Shown in pieces: positions 11,349 to 27,505 of a stretch of DNA of 64,000 nt. Numbering within the stretch: the stretch's first letter is position 1; every line of letters begins with the position of its first letter. Position numbers and translations under genes: made by a program. This DNA is from Taxawa tesnikishii (nom. ined.). Taxonomy: Eukaryota; Ascomycota; Dothideomycetes; Dothideales. Location of the stretch: contig JAPDRO010000001.1 of the NCBI GenBank assembly GCA_030247885.1, positions 1 to 64,000 on the forward strand, written 5' to 3'. A model generated the notes under the pieces. It saw only the letters and a program-made list of their open reading frames with translations. It did not search any database and had not been told where the DNA came from.

Positions 11349-13196
11349 ACGTAGTCTACGGGGATATAAGTTACATAAAGTAATAAGTTATTATAACGTA
11401 AACCTTTAATCTTTTACTATTACTACTAACTACTATAAGTACTTTTATACCTAGTAAATAGGCTTATATAAAAGAGGATATCTAGAAGGCTATTTCTACT
11501 ATTAAAAACAACGAATACTTATTAGTTTATAAGGCTACCTTCGCATTTAAGGTTCCGAATATAACGCTATAGTATTGTATATTTAAACAAACTTTACGCG
11601 CTATAGCGTACTAAGAAGAGTAGCTCCTTTCTATACTAAAAGAAAAGACGTTAGTACGATAAATTATACGTCTTACGCGTATCGGATTCCTTACTTCGCT
11701 TACGTTAACTCTATAAATAGCTAAGGAAATACGACGCGAACGCGTCTAACTTTCTAAGGCTTTTATATTAACTTTTTAACTAATTAGCGAGTATTAGCTC
11801 GATCGCTTTAAGGCTTATTATCTTAAGATTATAGGTATTTAAATGCGTTAGATTAATAGTATATAGTTTAAAGTAATAAGTTATAAGAACGTAAAGAAGT
11901 AATTTAACGTAGTAATAAAAATATAAATATAAAACTAATATACGCTAGAGTACGTTTATAATATAGACGAGTCTAGCTTCGTAGTTAGAGTAAGTTAATT
12001 ATTAAGAGTATTAGTTAATATACGTAAGGATAATAGTTAAAAGTAGATTATTAGTAAGTAAGAATAAATAACTATAATCGAGTACGTAAGCGCTACTAGC
12101 CTAGCTATTTTACTCTTATTAATCTATAAGGCGAAATATACGAATACTATATAGATACTTATATATACGCCTTAAAACTAGAAGTTCTTAACTAGTAATA
12201 GTAGCTAGACGTTTAATAGTTATAGTTACGAGTAACTAACTATTATATTCGAGCCTTTAATATAACTAGAGGACTCTATAACTCGGAGATTACTAATTAT
12301 AGACGGTTATAGTAGCTATATTACTAGTAAGGTAATTACCTTTTATATATAAAGTAAAATTAACTTAATAATCTTACTACTTTATTATTCGTATATTCTT
12401 TAACTACTTAACGTTAGTATATTTACGCTACTTAAGCGTATACTAACTTTAGAAACTAACGCTACTTTACGAGTTAATTCTAGCCGTATATTACGCGTAA
12501 AATAGACTAAGATATATATTTACGCGAAGGATAGAGCGCTTACTACTTATAATATTCTCGCTAGATAGCGCGGTACTAGTTTAGTACTACTAAGCTTTAT
12601 ATTTATACTTAAAAAGCTACCTTCTAGGACGACTTTAGTTACTTTACTACTATATATATTACTCTAGTAACTCGATCTAGACTTATTACTACTTTATAGC
12701 TTACTATTAAATAGTACTAAACTACGTAAAGTAAACGCGCTACTTAATTTTATAATAAAGGCTACTTAGGACGTTTTATCTCTAGTAAAGTAGTATATAA
12801 AGTAAATAACTTACGCTTTTAAATCGACGTATAGTAAACTTATTACTTTACGTAAGTAGGTAAAAGAATAGAAAAGGCTTCTTAATACTCGAAAGGCTTA
12901 AATAAAGAGTAAGTAAGTTATATTAAAAGGAAGTTTATATTTAGTACATAAAAAGTACTCGAGATAGCGAAGGTAGTAAAAGCGAAGATAATAAAGAAAA
13001 AGACTTATAGATAACTACGTAAGCGTAAGGCGAAAGAAATAACTAAGGAGAAGGAAGACGAGCTATTTAAGAACTTACCTAGCGACTCTAATTTTAATTA
13101 TATTATAGTTATAATGCGTAGATAATTAATAGAGTTAAAAGGGTAGAGATTCGTTAACTTACTACCTTACGTAACTTATATCTTCGCGGACTACGT
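11349..13196 (+). mobile_element. Fot1/pogo-type Tc1-mariner DNA transposon, RIP-mutated, with TIRs and TA duplication
   Basis: Inverted ends of about 30 bp match: the left end begins ACGTAGTCTACGGGGATATA and the right end, read in reverse complement, begins ACGTAGTCCGCGAAGATATA. The differences are transitions. Both ends are flanked by TA (11347-11348 and 13197-13198), the Tc1/mariner target duplication, giving an 1848-bp element. The plus strand retains the outline of a pogo-like transposase: an N-terminal helix-turn-helix stretch, an IDES-type catalytic block near 11960, and an IDGYSS block near 12300 corresponding to LDGHGSH in active relatives. Many in-frame stops from RIP make it inactive. 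It could have been mobilised in trans only before RIP. Confidence 0.88.
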
Positions 13197-16100
13197 TATC
13201 CTTAATATTATCCTTATTTTAGTTATTATTTTCGTTGTCCTCGTTCTACTTAAATAATATTACTTCTTATATAAACTTTCTACTAATTTTAATAGTTAAC
13301 TCGTAATATAATTAAATACTTAACTTTTACTTTAACTCTTTTATATTCTCTTACTTAATCGCTTATTATATCCTCGCTAACGTTTACTTCTTACTATATA
13401 GGTTTGTATCTTTATATTATAAATAACTAGAAATACTTCGTCGTTCTTCCTAGTCCGACTAAAACTACTTTTCTAACGTTATTTAAAATAGTAATACTAA
13501 CTATAAATACTTTACTAATACTTCCTTTACTTTCTTAAGTAAATACTTATAAATAATCTTAACGTTCCTACTTATAAAGTACCCTTTATAGTACCTCGTT
13601 ATAAATACTATTAACTTATTCTTTACGAATATATTTCTATACTTTCCCTTAGTTATATTACTATACTTAATACTTAATAACTTTAGCGCCCTTACTAGTT
13701 GACTACTCGTAACGTATATTAATACTAATAACCTTACTTTAAACTTTATTACGTTAGCTATATACTTATTTACTTTTACCCTATCGACTTTTAATATTCT
13801 TAACTTAATAAACCTTTTTCTTACTTAAATATTACCTTAGACTTTATCGAATAACTACGTCTAATTATTTACTTTTAAATAGTTTCTCTCGTCTTATAAA
13901 AACTCTATTTATATACGCTATTACTAGTATTATTATATAACGTTTACTACGGGATCTTTAGCGCCTAAAATCTATATAATAACTCCTCTTTAACTAACGC
14001 TTCGTATCTATTATTATTTTATATATAAATCTACGGAACGTATTTATATTAAACTATAACGCCTTATACTATATTATATTACCCTTTACTTAATTTACGC
14101 TTCCGTCTATTATAGTATTATAATATATCTTTAACTCGTACGTCCTTAAGTCTAATATTTACTATATTAGTAAACTCGTCCTACGTACTATAAAATAGTT
14201 TATTATCCTTTTAACTATTATAATTACCCTTCTCTTCCCTTTCGACTACGCTATATTACTAATAATAGTCTCGTAACTACTATCGCTATTATTATTTTCT
14301 TTATTACTATTTACTTCCTTTACTTATTTATCTTTTATCTCCTCTAGTTCCTCGTCTTAAAACGCCTTTTATATAACTATAAACTATAAAATCTTAATTA
14401 ACTTAAATAAAATTAGTAGGTAACTATTCGTCTCCTTTTATCCTCCTTTTTTAACCTTTAAAACTACTATAGTATATACTATCGCGTACTCGTAATCCTT
14501 CGATATATTACTCTAGTCTAATAATATAATATAAAACTCTAAATACGCCTCTTTTACTTTTAATAACTCTTCCTATTTTTTCGTATTTACTCCTTTAGTT
14601 TACTCTTTTCTTTTACTTACTCTTAGCTCTTCTTTATTATCTAGTATTACTTATTTACTACGTCCTCGTCTAGCTAAAATATTCTTTACTTATAACTATA
14701 TTAGTCGCGACTATATTACTTCTTTCTTTACTTACTTTTATAACGTCCTTTATACCTTTTATTACTTCTTATTAAAATAGTACTTTAGATTATTTTACTT
14801 ATACTTCTTATATATAGTCTACGCGAAAAATATTAATAGTTCCCTTTATAGCTACGTATATACTAATATTCCCTTCGTATCCTAGTACGCTATTAATAGT
14901 ATATATCTCGTTTACTTATTTTCCGTTTAAATAGCCTTAATACGTACGAAATACTTAACTTTCTAGCTAACTATTTACTACGTAGACTAGGCTAATCTTT
15001 CTATTACCTTTTAAATTACTACTTTTATTAACTCCTTCGCTTTGTCTAGTTAGTTTATACTTACTATTAACTACGTATAGTCTAGCCCTACTAAATACGC
15101 GTCCTATTTCGTCTTATTTAACTACTAACTTACTTCGTTTATTTTTACTTCGTTAATTTTTACCTTTATCTTTACCTTAATACTATTTATATTCTTAATT
15201 ATACTAGTTATAAACTCGAACTATATCGTCTTACTATTCGGAATATTTCGTACTTCGCCGCTCTTTTATACTTTATACTTACGTTCCCTTACTTTAAAAA
15301 ACACTAAATAGGCTCGGTAAATAAAAATCCTCTAGTATTTAACTATCTTTTATAATTATATCGTTTCGTTCTTAACTTCTATTTACTTTATATTTATCGA
15401 GCGTCCTTTTACTTAAATTATATTTAACTATAAACTATATAGTAATACTTAATAATATTATCGTCTATTTACTAAATATACTAATAGTTTAGTAAGTCGA
15501 TTTAATACTATTAGTTATCTTTAAATATTAGTAACTATAGGATTTTATCTTACGCTACGTTTACTACTTTAAACTTATTTAGACTAGCTTATAATTCTTC
15601 GAATTAAGTACTAGCTTCTTACGAAATACCTTTCGCTTCTTTATAACTTATCTTATATTATTTACCCTTAAAATAGGCGACGATCTTACGTAGTTAAACC
15701 TTATACTTATACGCTTAATAAACTAATACTTTATACTCTAGTAAATACTGACGTATTACGTAATATCTATTACTCTAATATCTATTACTCCGATAATATT
15801 AAACGCTTTATTAAACTTATTATAACGCTCGTAATATAATAGTAAATAAGTTACGAAAACGTAAAATAAGTAACTATAGTAAATAGGTTATAAAAATAGT
15901 TTATAAGTTTTATATTCGCGTTCTATATAGGAGTCTATATGTTTCCTTAACTTAATATAAGTATATAACTCTTATATACGACGCGATTTCTTTAGCGTTA
16001 ATATAAATTTACGTTCTTTATATAGTTAATTAATAATTAACGTTATTTACTTTACCTTTTATACTAGCTTAGTAGTCGTACTATTATATAGTTATATAGT

Positions 16101-16679
16101 TACTTTATACGAATATTAAACCCTTTAAACTATAACTTTAACGTAACTCTAAGTACCCTTTAATATACAATTTTAACCTTAAAATTATAACTAGAGTTAC
16201 GGCGTATATATATAATAAATATATCTAAATTTAGGACGGTTTTAAGGCGGGAATAAAACGCGAATATACGCCTTTTTATAACGAGTTTCTACCCCTTATA
16301 ATATAAACTACTAAGGTAACCTTAACTCTAAGTATTTCTTAGTACTAATAAATAATAAGTTCTTACTTACGTCCTCGTTAAGTATTTAAGATAAGTACGA
16401 AGCCTCTACTAGACGTTATCGAATATACTTTAATACTATTCTTTTATAAGGTTTTAACTAAGAAGTTTATAGCCTATTAGTATATTCTTTATAATACGAA
16501 TATAGTAAGTTATAACTTTCTTTACTTTAACTTTATTTTAGCCTTTTTTATAAGCTTTAGTACGTAGTACTTTTAATACTTATCCTTAAAGTCTTTAAAG
16601 TAAATAGGAAGGTCTTTACTAGTAGTAAATTAAGCTACGTACTTTCTAATAGACTTATTAATAATAGTTATATAGTAAG

Positions 16680-17054
16680 TATTAATATATATAACTTTAC
16701 TTAAGGTATATAAAAGTAAATACTTACGTAATGTTACTTTTATTATAAGTTAAAAGGTTATAAGCTTAAGTTAGTACGTTAGTTAAATTATAATCTTAAT
16801 ATATAATAGAAAGTTATAAGTTTAATTCCTACTTAAGTTATAGTAAAAGCGCGTAAAATCCTAAATAAAAGTAAAGCCTTAGTAAGCCGCGAAGTCGGCT
16901 AATAAGCCTAGAAGGTTACGAGCCTTAAATTTATTAGTAACATTATATACTTATACTCCTTACTAGGATTAAGGGGAATATTAATATATATAACCTTACC
17001 TAAGGTATATAAGAGTAAATACTTATATAACGTTACTTTTATTATAAGTTAAAA
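16680..17054. repeat. 76-bp direct repeats flanking a 223-bp insert
   Basis: Positions 16680-16755 and 16979-17054 are 76-bp copies without gaps, starting TATTAATATATATAAC and ending TTATAAGTTAAAA. The six or so differences are all transitions, consistent with RIP after duplication. The repeats enclose 16756-16978, and the second copy leads into the second Fot1-type element. Confidence 0.85.
16756..16978 (+). mobile_element. Candidate tRNA-derived SINE, RIP-mutated
   Basis: The insert opens with a tRNA-like head: GGTTATAAGCTTAAGTTAGT resembles a tRNA 5' end with an A box, and AGTTTAATTCC some 55 bases on resembles a B box (GGTTCGATTCC) after C-to-T and G-to-A change. A tRNA-unrelated body of about 120 bp follows. 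Pol III promoter boxes plus flanking direct repeats suggest a SINE. A 76-bp target duplication would be unusually long, and a decayed tRNA gene or a miniature terminal-repeat element are alternatives. Confidence 0.35.
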
Positions 17055-18750
17055 CTATTTATACTAAAGCTAATATTTAAAATACTATTTCTACCTTAAA
17101 TAGAAAGGAATATATATTAGTTTATAAGGCTAGTAAAGCGTTTAATATCTTAAGTACTACGCTTTAAAATCGTATAGTTAAATATACTTTACGCTCTATA
17201 GCGTATAAAATAAAGTAAATCCTCTCGAATATAAAAGAGAAAATATTAGTTAAATAAGTTATACGTCTTATATATACTAGCTTTCTTACTTCGCTTACGT
17301 TAATATTATAAATAGTTAAAGAAATCCGTCGCGAATATATATAACTATTAAGGACTTTATAACTTCCTTTTTAACTAATTAGTAAGAAGTAACTTAACTA
17401 CTTTAAGACTCGCTATCTTAAGATTACTAGTATATAGACTTATTAAATTAAGAGTACGCGCTTTAATGTAATAAGTTATAATACTATAAAGAGGTAATTT
17501 AACGTAATAATAGAGCTATTTATAGAATATAATTATCCTCTAAAGTATATTTATAATATAAATAAGTCTAACTTTATAGTCGAAGTAAGTTAGTTATTAA
17601 GAATATTAGTTAATATATACGAGGTATTTAGCTAAAAGTAAGTCGAAAGCTAAGAAGAGTAAATAATAGTAATTAAGTATATAAGCGCTACTAAGGAAAC
17701 TATATTACTCTTAATTATCTTTAAGACTAAATATATTAATATAGCGTAGGTACTTATATATATACCTTTAAACTAGAGGTTCTCGACTAGTAATAGTAAC
17801 TAAACGTTTAATAGTTATAGTTATAAGTAGCTAACTACTATTTTTAAGCCTTTAATATAACTAGAGGACTCTATAGTATAGTAACTACTAATTATAAATA
17901 ACTATAGTAACTATATTACTATAAAGGTAATTACTTTCTATATATAAAATATAATTAACTTACTTATCTTATTACCTTATTACTTATATATACTCTAGCT
18001 ACTTAATATTAATATATTTACTTTACTAAAGCGCGCTAGCTTTAAAAACTAACGCGACTTTACGAGTCGACTTTAGCTATATATTACGCGTAAAATAAAT
18101 AGAGATATATATTAGCGTAAGAATTAAAGTCCTTACTACTTATAATATCCTTAGTAAATAAAGAGGAGTTAAACTTATACTTTTAAGCCTTATAATAGTA
18201 CTTAATAAGTTACTTATAAAGTTAACTATAATAAATTTATAGTCTTATATACTATTATAATAACTCGATCTAGACTTATTACTACTTTATAGCTTACTAC
18301 TAAATAGTACTAAGTTACGCGAAGTAAATATATTATTTAACTTTATAATTAAGGCGATTTAAGAAGCTCTATTCCTAGTAAAGTAATATATAAAGTAAAT
18401 AACTCGCGCTTTTAAAGCGACGTATAGTAAGCTTATTACTTTATATAAGTAAGTAAAAAATAAGAAAAGCTTCTTAATATATAAGAGACTTAAAAAAGAG
18501 TAAGTAAGTTATATTAAAAGGAAAGTTTATATTTAATATAAAAGAAGTATTTAAGATAACTAAGGTAATAAAAGCGAAGTTATCGACTAAAAAGTTACGT
18601 AAACAACTACGTAAGTACTTAATTAAGGAAATACTTAAAAGTAATAAAAAGAAGAAATAAAAGTTATAGTAAGTAACTTAGAGTTTAATTATATTATTAT
18701 TATAATATATAAATAGTAGTTAAAGCTAAAAGAGTCGCGTTTAAGTATTT
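17055..18750 (+). mobile_element. Second Fot1/pogo-type transposase copy, RIP-mutated
   Basis: This stretch aligns along its length with the 11.35-13.2 kb element. It shares the CTTACTTCGCTTACGTTA region, the TAGTTATTAAGAATATTAGT stretch downstream of the catalytic block, and the tail with AAGTAAGTAAGTTATATTAA-like phrases. The 5' end differs from the first copy and I could not find matching inverted ends, so the limits are approximate; it may be truncated or belong to a sister family. It has many stops and is clearly inactive. Confidence 0.75.
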
Positions 18751-18972
18751 TATTACTCTACTTATTTTATTACTTTATAGTTTATATTAAGTAAAATAGC
18801 TCTTCTTTACTAGTTCTTTTAATTTAAATTAAACTTTATTAAAGTAACTAGTTAACTTCTCTACTTAGTTAGCTTCCTTATAGTTTATATTATAATAGTT
18901 TATAATAGTCGTAATATTAGTAAAGGTAAACTACTTAGTAATAGTAAACTACTTAGTAATAAAATATATTAT

Positions 18973-18976
<4 letters not shown>

Positions 18977-19005
<29 letters not shown>
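18977..19005. repeat. (TA)n microsatellite at the edge of the RIP block
   Basis: About fourteen TA units lie directly at the transition from RIPed DNA to normal coding DNA. The first non-RIPed sequence with ordinary CA and TG content follows within about 30 bp. Confidence 0.9.
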
Positions 19006-19008
<3 letters not shown>

Positions 19009-19298
19009 CGAGAGTATTTATAAAACCCTTATATTTCTATATTTACCTTTGTCCGGGCAATATCTATACTCGATTAGGGATTCTTTCTCCTTGTTAGGAT
19101 CTATGAAACTTGGATGACGTTGAAAGGAAGGCATGGCGGGTGTGGGGACTGCGGGGAACCTTCGATACCCGATTTGGCAGGCGGCTACTATAACTCCGAA
19201 GTCGGGTTCCATAGATCCGTACGTATCTCTGCTCGTTGCAAGTGCTGCAACAGCTGAGAGACGTCCCAAACCGAAATCAGGGTGAAGACGAAGACAAA

Positions 19299-21234
19299 AT
19301 GGGCTGGAAAGAGATCGCCGCTGACAAGAAAGAGCGCATAGCGAACTCGATTCCGACAGAATGGCGCATCGACACCAGCAACCTCTCTAGCTCGGTCATC
19401 GACTATCCAGCACAGAGCGGCCTCTTGTCGCCCGAAGAGCTGGTTATCACCAATTCCACCGCAGTCGAGTTGGTGCAGAAGCTGGCAACCGGCCAGCTGA
19501 AGTCTGTTGATGTGACACTTGCCTTCTGCAAGCGGGCAGCACTGGCTCATCAGCTGGTTTGTGTTGTTCAAAGCGCTTCAAAATCCCAATGCTAACGCGT
19601 TGTACAGGTGAATTGCGTGCTCGAGTTCTTCCCGGAGATGGCTCTGGCACAAGCAAAGGAACTGGACTCGTATTACGAGAAGCATGGCAAGCCAGTTGGC
19701 CCTCTCCACGGCCTCCCCATCTCGCTCAAGGATCAATTGCGAATAAAGGTATTCCAACACTCCCGAGAAGAGTGACAATTTCTAACGGCACAGCTAGGGT
19801 TTGGAAACATCCATGGGCTACGTAGCCTGGGTTGGCAAGTATGAGATAGAGGACTCGATCCTGGTGGCCCTCCTCCGGAAGGCTGGCGCCGTTCTCTACG
19901 TCAAGACCAGCGTTCCGCAGAGCCTGATGGTCTGCGAGACGCTCAACAACATCATCGGCAGAACGGTGAACCCGCGCAACAAGAGCTGGTCTTGCGGAGG
20001 CAGCTCTGGGGGTGAAGGTGCCATGGTCGGTCTTCGGGGCGGTATCATCGGAGTGGGCACCGACATCGGTACGTAAAGTCGATAGATCGCGCGTAATCTT
20101 GCTAATCCCTACAGGTGGCTCCATTCGGGTGCCTTCTGCGTTCAACTTCCTCTACGGTCTCCGACCAAGCCATGGCCGGTTGCCCTACGCCAAGATGGCC
20201 AACAGCATGGAGGGCCAGGAGACCGTTCATAGTGTCTGCGGCCCTCTCTGCCACTCCGTCAAGGGTCCGTTTTCGCCCTTGTTGCATTCGGATGTGTAGC
20301 TAACTTCACTGATAGATCTGCGATTGTTCACCACCTCCGTCTTGCAAGAGGAGCCGTGGAAGTACGACTCCAAAGTCGTTCCACTGCCCTGGCGGCAAGC
20401 GGAGGAAGATGTCATCAAAGCCAAGCTGAGCTCGAGCGGATTGACGCTTGGTTTCTATAACTGCGACGGAAACGTAAGTAGCAGCGCCCATGACACCCCG
20501 CTCGCTTCTGACAGTCTAGGTCCTCCCTCACCCACCCATCATGCGCGGCGTTGAGACTGTTGTCGAGACACTGAAGAAACACGACCACACCGTCGTTCCC
20601 TGGACCCCTTACAAGCATGACTTTGCAGTCGATCTGATCAACGGAATCTATGCCAGCGACGGCGGAAATGACATCAGGGCTGTGCTGGAGGCCTCAGGCG
20701 AGCCCGCCCTCCCTAACTACAAGGATCTCGTCAACCCCTCCCTACCACGCGCTGACATGAACCAGCTGTGGGACGTGCAGCTGCAGAAGTGGAACTTCCA
20801 GTGTGAGTACCTAGAGCAGTGGCGCAAGCTGGAGGAGCAACTGGGCCGCGAGCTGGACGCCATCATCGCGCCTATCACGCCCACGGCCGCCATTCGCCAC
20901 GACCGCTTCAAGTATTACGGATACGCCAGCGCGATCAACCTGCTCGACTTCACGAGCGTGGTCGTTCCTGTTACGTTCGCGGACAAGGCACTGGATCCGA
21001 AGAAGCCGGACTACAAACCCCTGAATAAGCTCGATGCCGAAGTGCAGGCGGAGTGTAAGTGCAATATTTTGCGAGTCAAAGCGCGCGTCGAGCTAACAGA
21101 TCTCAGACGACCCTGAGGCGTATCATGGCGCGCCTGTCGCTGTGCAGGTCATTGGTCGGAGACTGAGCGAGGAGAGGACGTTGGCGATCGCAGAGGAGAT
21201 TGGAAAGTTGCTTGGGAACGAAATTACGCCCTGA
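19299..21234 (+). CDS. Amidase-signature hydrolase (fungal acetamidase-like)
   Basis: Seven exons (19299-19556, 19608-19748, 19798-20068, 20115-20264, 20316-20473, 20520-21054, 21107-21234) join in phase to give 546 residues, the length of AmdS-type fungal amidases. All six introns are 46-52 bp with GT-AG ends. The Ser-cisSer-Lys triad is present: Lys127 in SLKDQ, Ser202 in the GGSSGG signature and Ser226 in TDIGGSIR, with the 24-residue spacing usual for the family. It should hydrolyse small amides to acid and ammonia in the cytosol. It is the first intact gene after the RIP block. Given its neighbours it may supply nitrogen from amides, but the substrate cannot be read from sequence. Confidence 0.93.
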
Positions 21235-21497
21235 TAACCGATTTGAATATCCGTATATGTTTGAGGGATGATGATGAGGATGGACTTTTACTCCCATCAA
21301 GCCGATAGCTTGGCTGACATAGGGAACTGATTAAGCGCAAGCCACCACTACTGCTACCCTCTCAGCTACGCTACTCTGTATGCATCCCTACACCTGAAGA
21401 TGCTTCCTCGCCTCAGAGTATCAGCTTAAAACTACCACTTCCCCTTGAAGTCTCGTTCTAAGTCACTGCTGCCATTGCTAGTGGTACAGCAGTATGT

Positions 21498-22133
21498 CTA
21501 GGGATATTTCAGGTCAAGGACAAACTCACTCTCAGCATAACTATGCCCCTCAATGAACGCCTCTATGCAGTAACTGCCTCTCTCGCGTTTTTGTTGATCG
21601 ATGACTGACAAATCCCGGACCAGAGAATAGTCGAAAGGATGCCCAGAAATCGGGCTTATCATCCCCATCGTAGCCGGAAAGAGCGGCCGCCGAAGCACGG
21701 CATATTCCTCTGTCACTCGACCATATGGCTGATGGGTAGACACCAAGGTACAATGTATGTCAATGAGAAGATGACGATTCGTATAAGTCCAGCCGTCGCC
21801 CGTATAGCTGGCGAAGACAATCTTCGTTGCTACGTTCTCTGTAAAGTTCACTTCACCGTGGGTCTCCGGCGCGTTCCATTCGTCCGTGAAGTGGGTAAGG
21901 GCGTTAAGGAGTATTGAACAACCTTGGCAGCCCTTGGCGACCTGCGCTTCCAAGTCTTTCGTCCGATATCTGAAGGTGAACTTCATTCTTTCTGGATGCA
22001 AGGGTGATGGAATGGATGCGATCTTTGAGTGGGTCTTTGTGATGTCTATATCCAGACAGATAGGGCAGCTCCGACTACATGTTGAACATGGCACCAGGAA
22101 CGCGTGCATCACTGCGTCTGCTGTCTGGGCCAT
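21498..22133 (-). CDS. Short HET-like protein lacking a HET domain
   Basis: A single open frame of 211 residues from the ATG at 22133. The start has a cysteine cluster (CSTCSRSCPIC, residues 17-27) and later KGCQGCSILLNAL, the sort of cysteine-spaced N-terminal region that precedes the HET domain in many fungal incompatibility proteins. The HET domain itself is absent; the frame ends after residues resembling only the linker. It is either a truncated remnant or a stand-alone small protein. It points away from the amidase. Family assignment rests on texture, not a full domain. Confidence 0.5.
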   Translation of the reverse strand: MAQTADAVMHAFLVPCSTCSRSCPICLDIDITKTHSKIASIPSPLHPERMKFTFRYRTKDLEAQVAKGCQGCSILLNALTHFTDEWNAPETHGEVNFTENVATKIVFASYTGDGWTYTNRHLLIDIHCTLVSTHQPYGRVTEEYAVLRRPLFPATMGMISPISGHPFDYSLVRDLSVIDQQKRERGSYCIEAFIEGHSYAESEFVLDLKYP

Positions 22134-25759
<3,626 letters not shown>

Positions 25760-26012
25760 TAGGCGTATCGTCATAACTAAGTATCTATGTAGTAGCGTTG
25801 TCAGAGGCGTCTTTCAGTAAGCACGTGCATTGGCAGTGATGTGGCAGGGTCCGCCGAGGACCGCGGCAAGCCGTGCCAGCACGTGATATGGATGGATAAG
25901 TTACCCGTAAACAGACATGGTGACCCACGCTGAGAATCCGCACATAAGCGCTCTTTAACCGCGCTACCCACAACACGGTCCAGAACAGGCATGCGCCTGC
26001 CGAGCTCCATTT

Positions 26013-26018
26013 TATAAA
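26013..26018 (+). promoter_or_regulatory. Probable TATA box of the flavin amine oxidase gene
   Basis: TATAAA lies 72-77 bp before the chosen ATG at 26090, a normal fungal distance. The 397-bp gap between the two flavoenzyme genes otherwise holds no gene. Confidence 0.45.
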
Positions 26019-26089
26019 GACGCAGTAAGCCTGTCACCGTCCGACCTACCCAGCCATTGCATTTTCAGGCGTTTCTCTTGTGTTTAGTC

Positions 26090-27505
26090 ATGGCAACCGA
26101 CAAGTCGTACATTATCGTCGGCGCTGGCGTTTTCGGTGTTTCCACAGCATACCACTTGATCAAAAAGTACCCCAACGCAGACGTAACTCTGATCGATCGC
26201 GATGCATTCGATGCCGACAGCCGCGTGGCCGCCTCATGGGATTGGAATAAGGTGGTGCGCGCCGACTACGACGACATTGTGTACTGCAAAATGGCACTCG
26301 AGGCGCAAGATATATTCAAGTCGGAAACACTTTGGAAGCCGTATTTCCACGAGACGGGCATCTACTGGATGTGTCGTAGTGATTACGCGCAGGACGTCAT
26401 TGATAACTACAAGAAGTTGGGTCGGAGTGCCGATCTTGCTGCCGTGCCAATCGATGTTGCGCGCAAGCTGTACGGTGGGCTCTTCGAGGATGCCGATTAT
26501 ACTGGTGTCAAGGAGGTCCTTGTGAACAAGACCAGTGGTTGGGCTACTGCTGGTGATTGTTTGGTGGGTGTCACGCGCGAAGCCTTGAGACTTGGTGTCA
26601 AGTACGTTACGGCTGAAGTTGCATCACTGCAATTTGATCGTGGCCGATGTACCGGCATCAAGACAGCAACCGGAGGTATATTGACTGCAGCACATACTCT
26701 TCTTTGTACGGGAGCATACACATCGAAACTGCTCGAGTACAGTGCAAAAGCTAGTGGTCTGAACGATCTCCGAGCTGGTGAGAGGATTCTGGCCGGTGGT
26801 ATCACAACGGGTATGACGAAGCTTGACGACGAGTCCTATCGTAGATTCGCGTCGATGCCGGTCGGTGTTCAAGGCTATACTGCAGAAGATGGTAATGTAG
26901 TATCTGCGCGCTCGTTGCAACTGACAACTAAATGCGACAACAGGCCCGTTCATCGGCAGTCTACCACCTACCAAGGATAGGGAGCTCAAGTGGTGGGGTC
27001 AGACAATTTTCAAAAACGACCAAGAAGTGTTACCCGGACGTATCGTCTCCGCACCGCCTGCGAAACCGGACTATGGCCAGTGGGAAGTATCTGGACGTCT
27101 AAAGGAAGACATTCACCACGCCAATCAGGTATTCTATGGAAAGAAAGCTGCACACTGGAAGATGGAGAAGCATCGTATCTGCTGGTAAGTCAAACGCGCG
27201 TTCCGGACGGTGTTAAAGACTTACTCTATGATAGGGACGCCTTCACGACCAGCTCGGACTTCATCATCTCGCCACACGCAGCTTCCAAAGGACTTTACGT
27301 TGCAACCTGCGGAAACTTCCATGGCTGGAAGTTCTTCCCCGTGCTAGGCAAGTATGTGATATCTATGCTTGAAGGCTCACTATCCCATGAGTTATCAGAG
27401 AAATGGGCTTGGGACAGAAAGCGACCGGATCCCAAGCATTTTGCGGACTGGCCGAGACATGAGATGAAGGATTTGTTAGACCCTGCTAGAACTTCGAGGC
27501 TATAA
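26090..27505 (+). CDS. Covalent-FAD amine oxidase, sarcosine oxidase/amadoriase-like
   Basis: Three exons (26090-26891, 26944-27184, 27235-27505) give 437 residues, normal for fungal monomeric sarcosine oxidase, saccharopine oxidase and fructosyl-amine oxidase relatives. I chose the ATG that opens MATDKSYIIVGAGVFG because the Rossmann motif follows directly. Other marks are ASWDWNKVVRADY and, near residue 347, RICWDAFT, whose Cys aligns with the flavin-linking cysteine of this family, followed by GNFHGWKFFPVLGKY. It oxidises a secondary amine (N-methyl or N-alkyl amino acid) with release of H2O2, probably in peroxisomes; no clear C-terminal SKL is seen (ending SRL is a plausible PTS1). Next to dimethylglycine oxidase, sarcosine is the likely substrate, but an Amadori product or L-pipecolate cannot be excluded. 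Confidence 0.88.

Larger units (their letters stand above)
6350..19010. other. RIP-saturated AT-rich repeat block
   Basis: About 12.7 kb of very AT-rich DNA in which CA and TG dinucleotides are almost missing while TA and CG remain common. This is the mark of RIP (CpA to TpA) in Pezizomycotina. No intact reading frame survives. Recognisable contents are listed separately. The stretches at about 9840-11346 and 13199-15750 flank the better Fot1 copy, are both pyrimidine-rich on the plus strand, and may be one older element split by that insertion; I could not assign a family. The block ends sharply near 19010, beside the amidase. Confidence 0.93.

Noticed and set aside
6350-19010. CRISPR array or prophage in the AT-rich block
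   Set aside because: The repeats are irregular and RIP-type, and the surrounding genes are fungal with spliceosomal introns.
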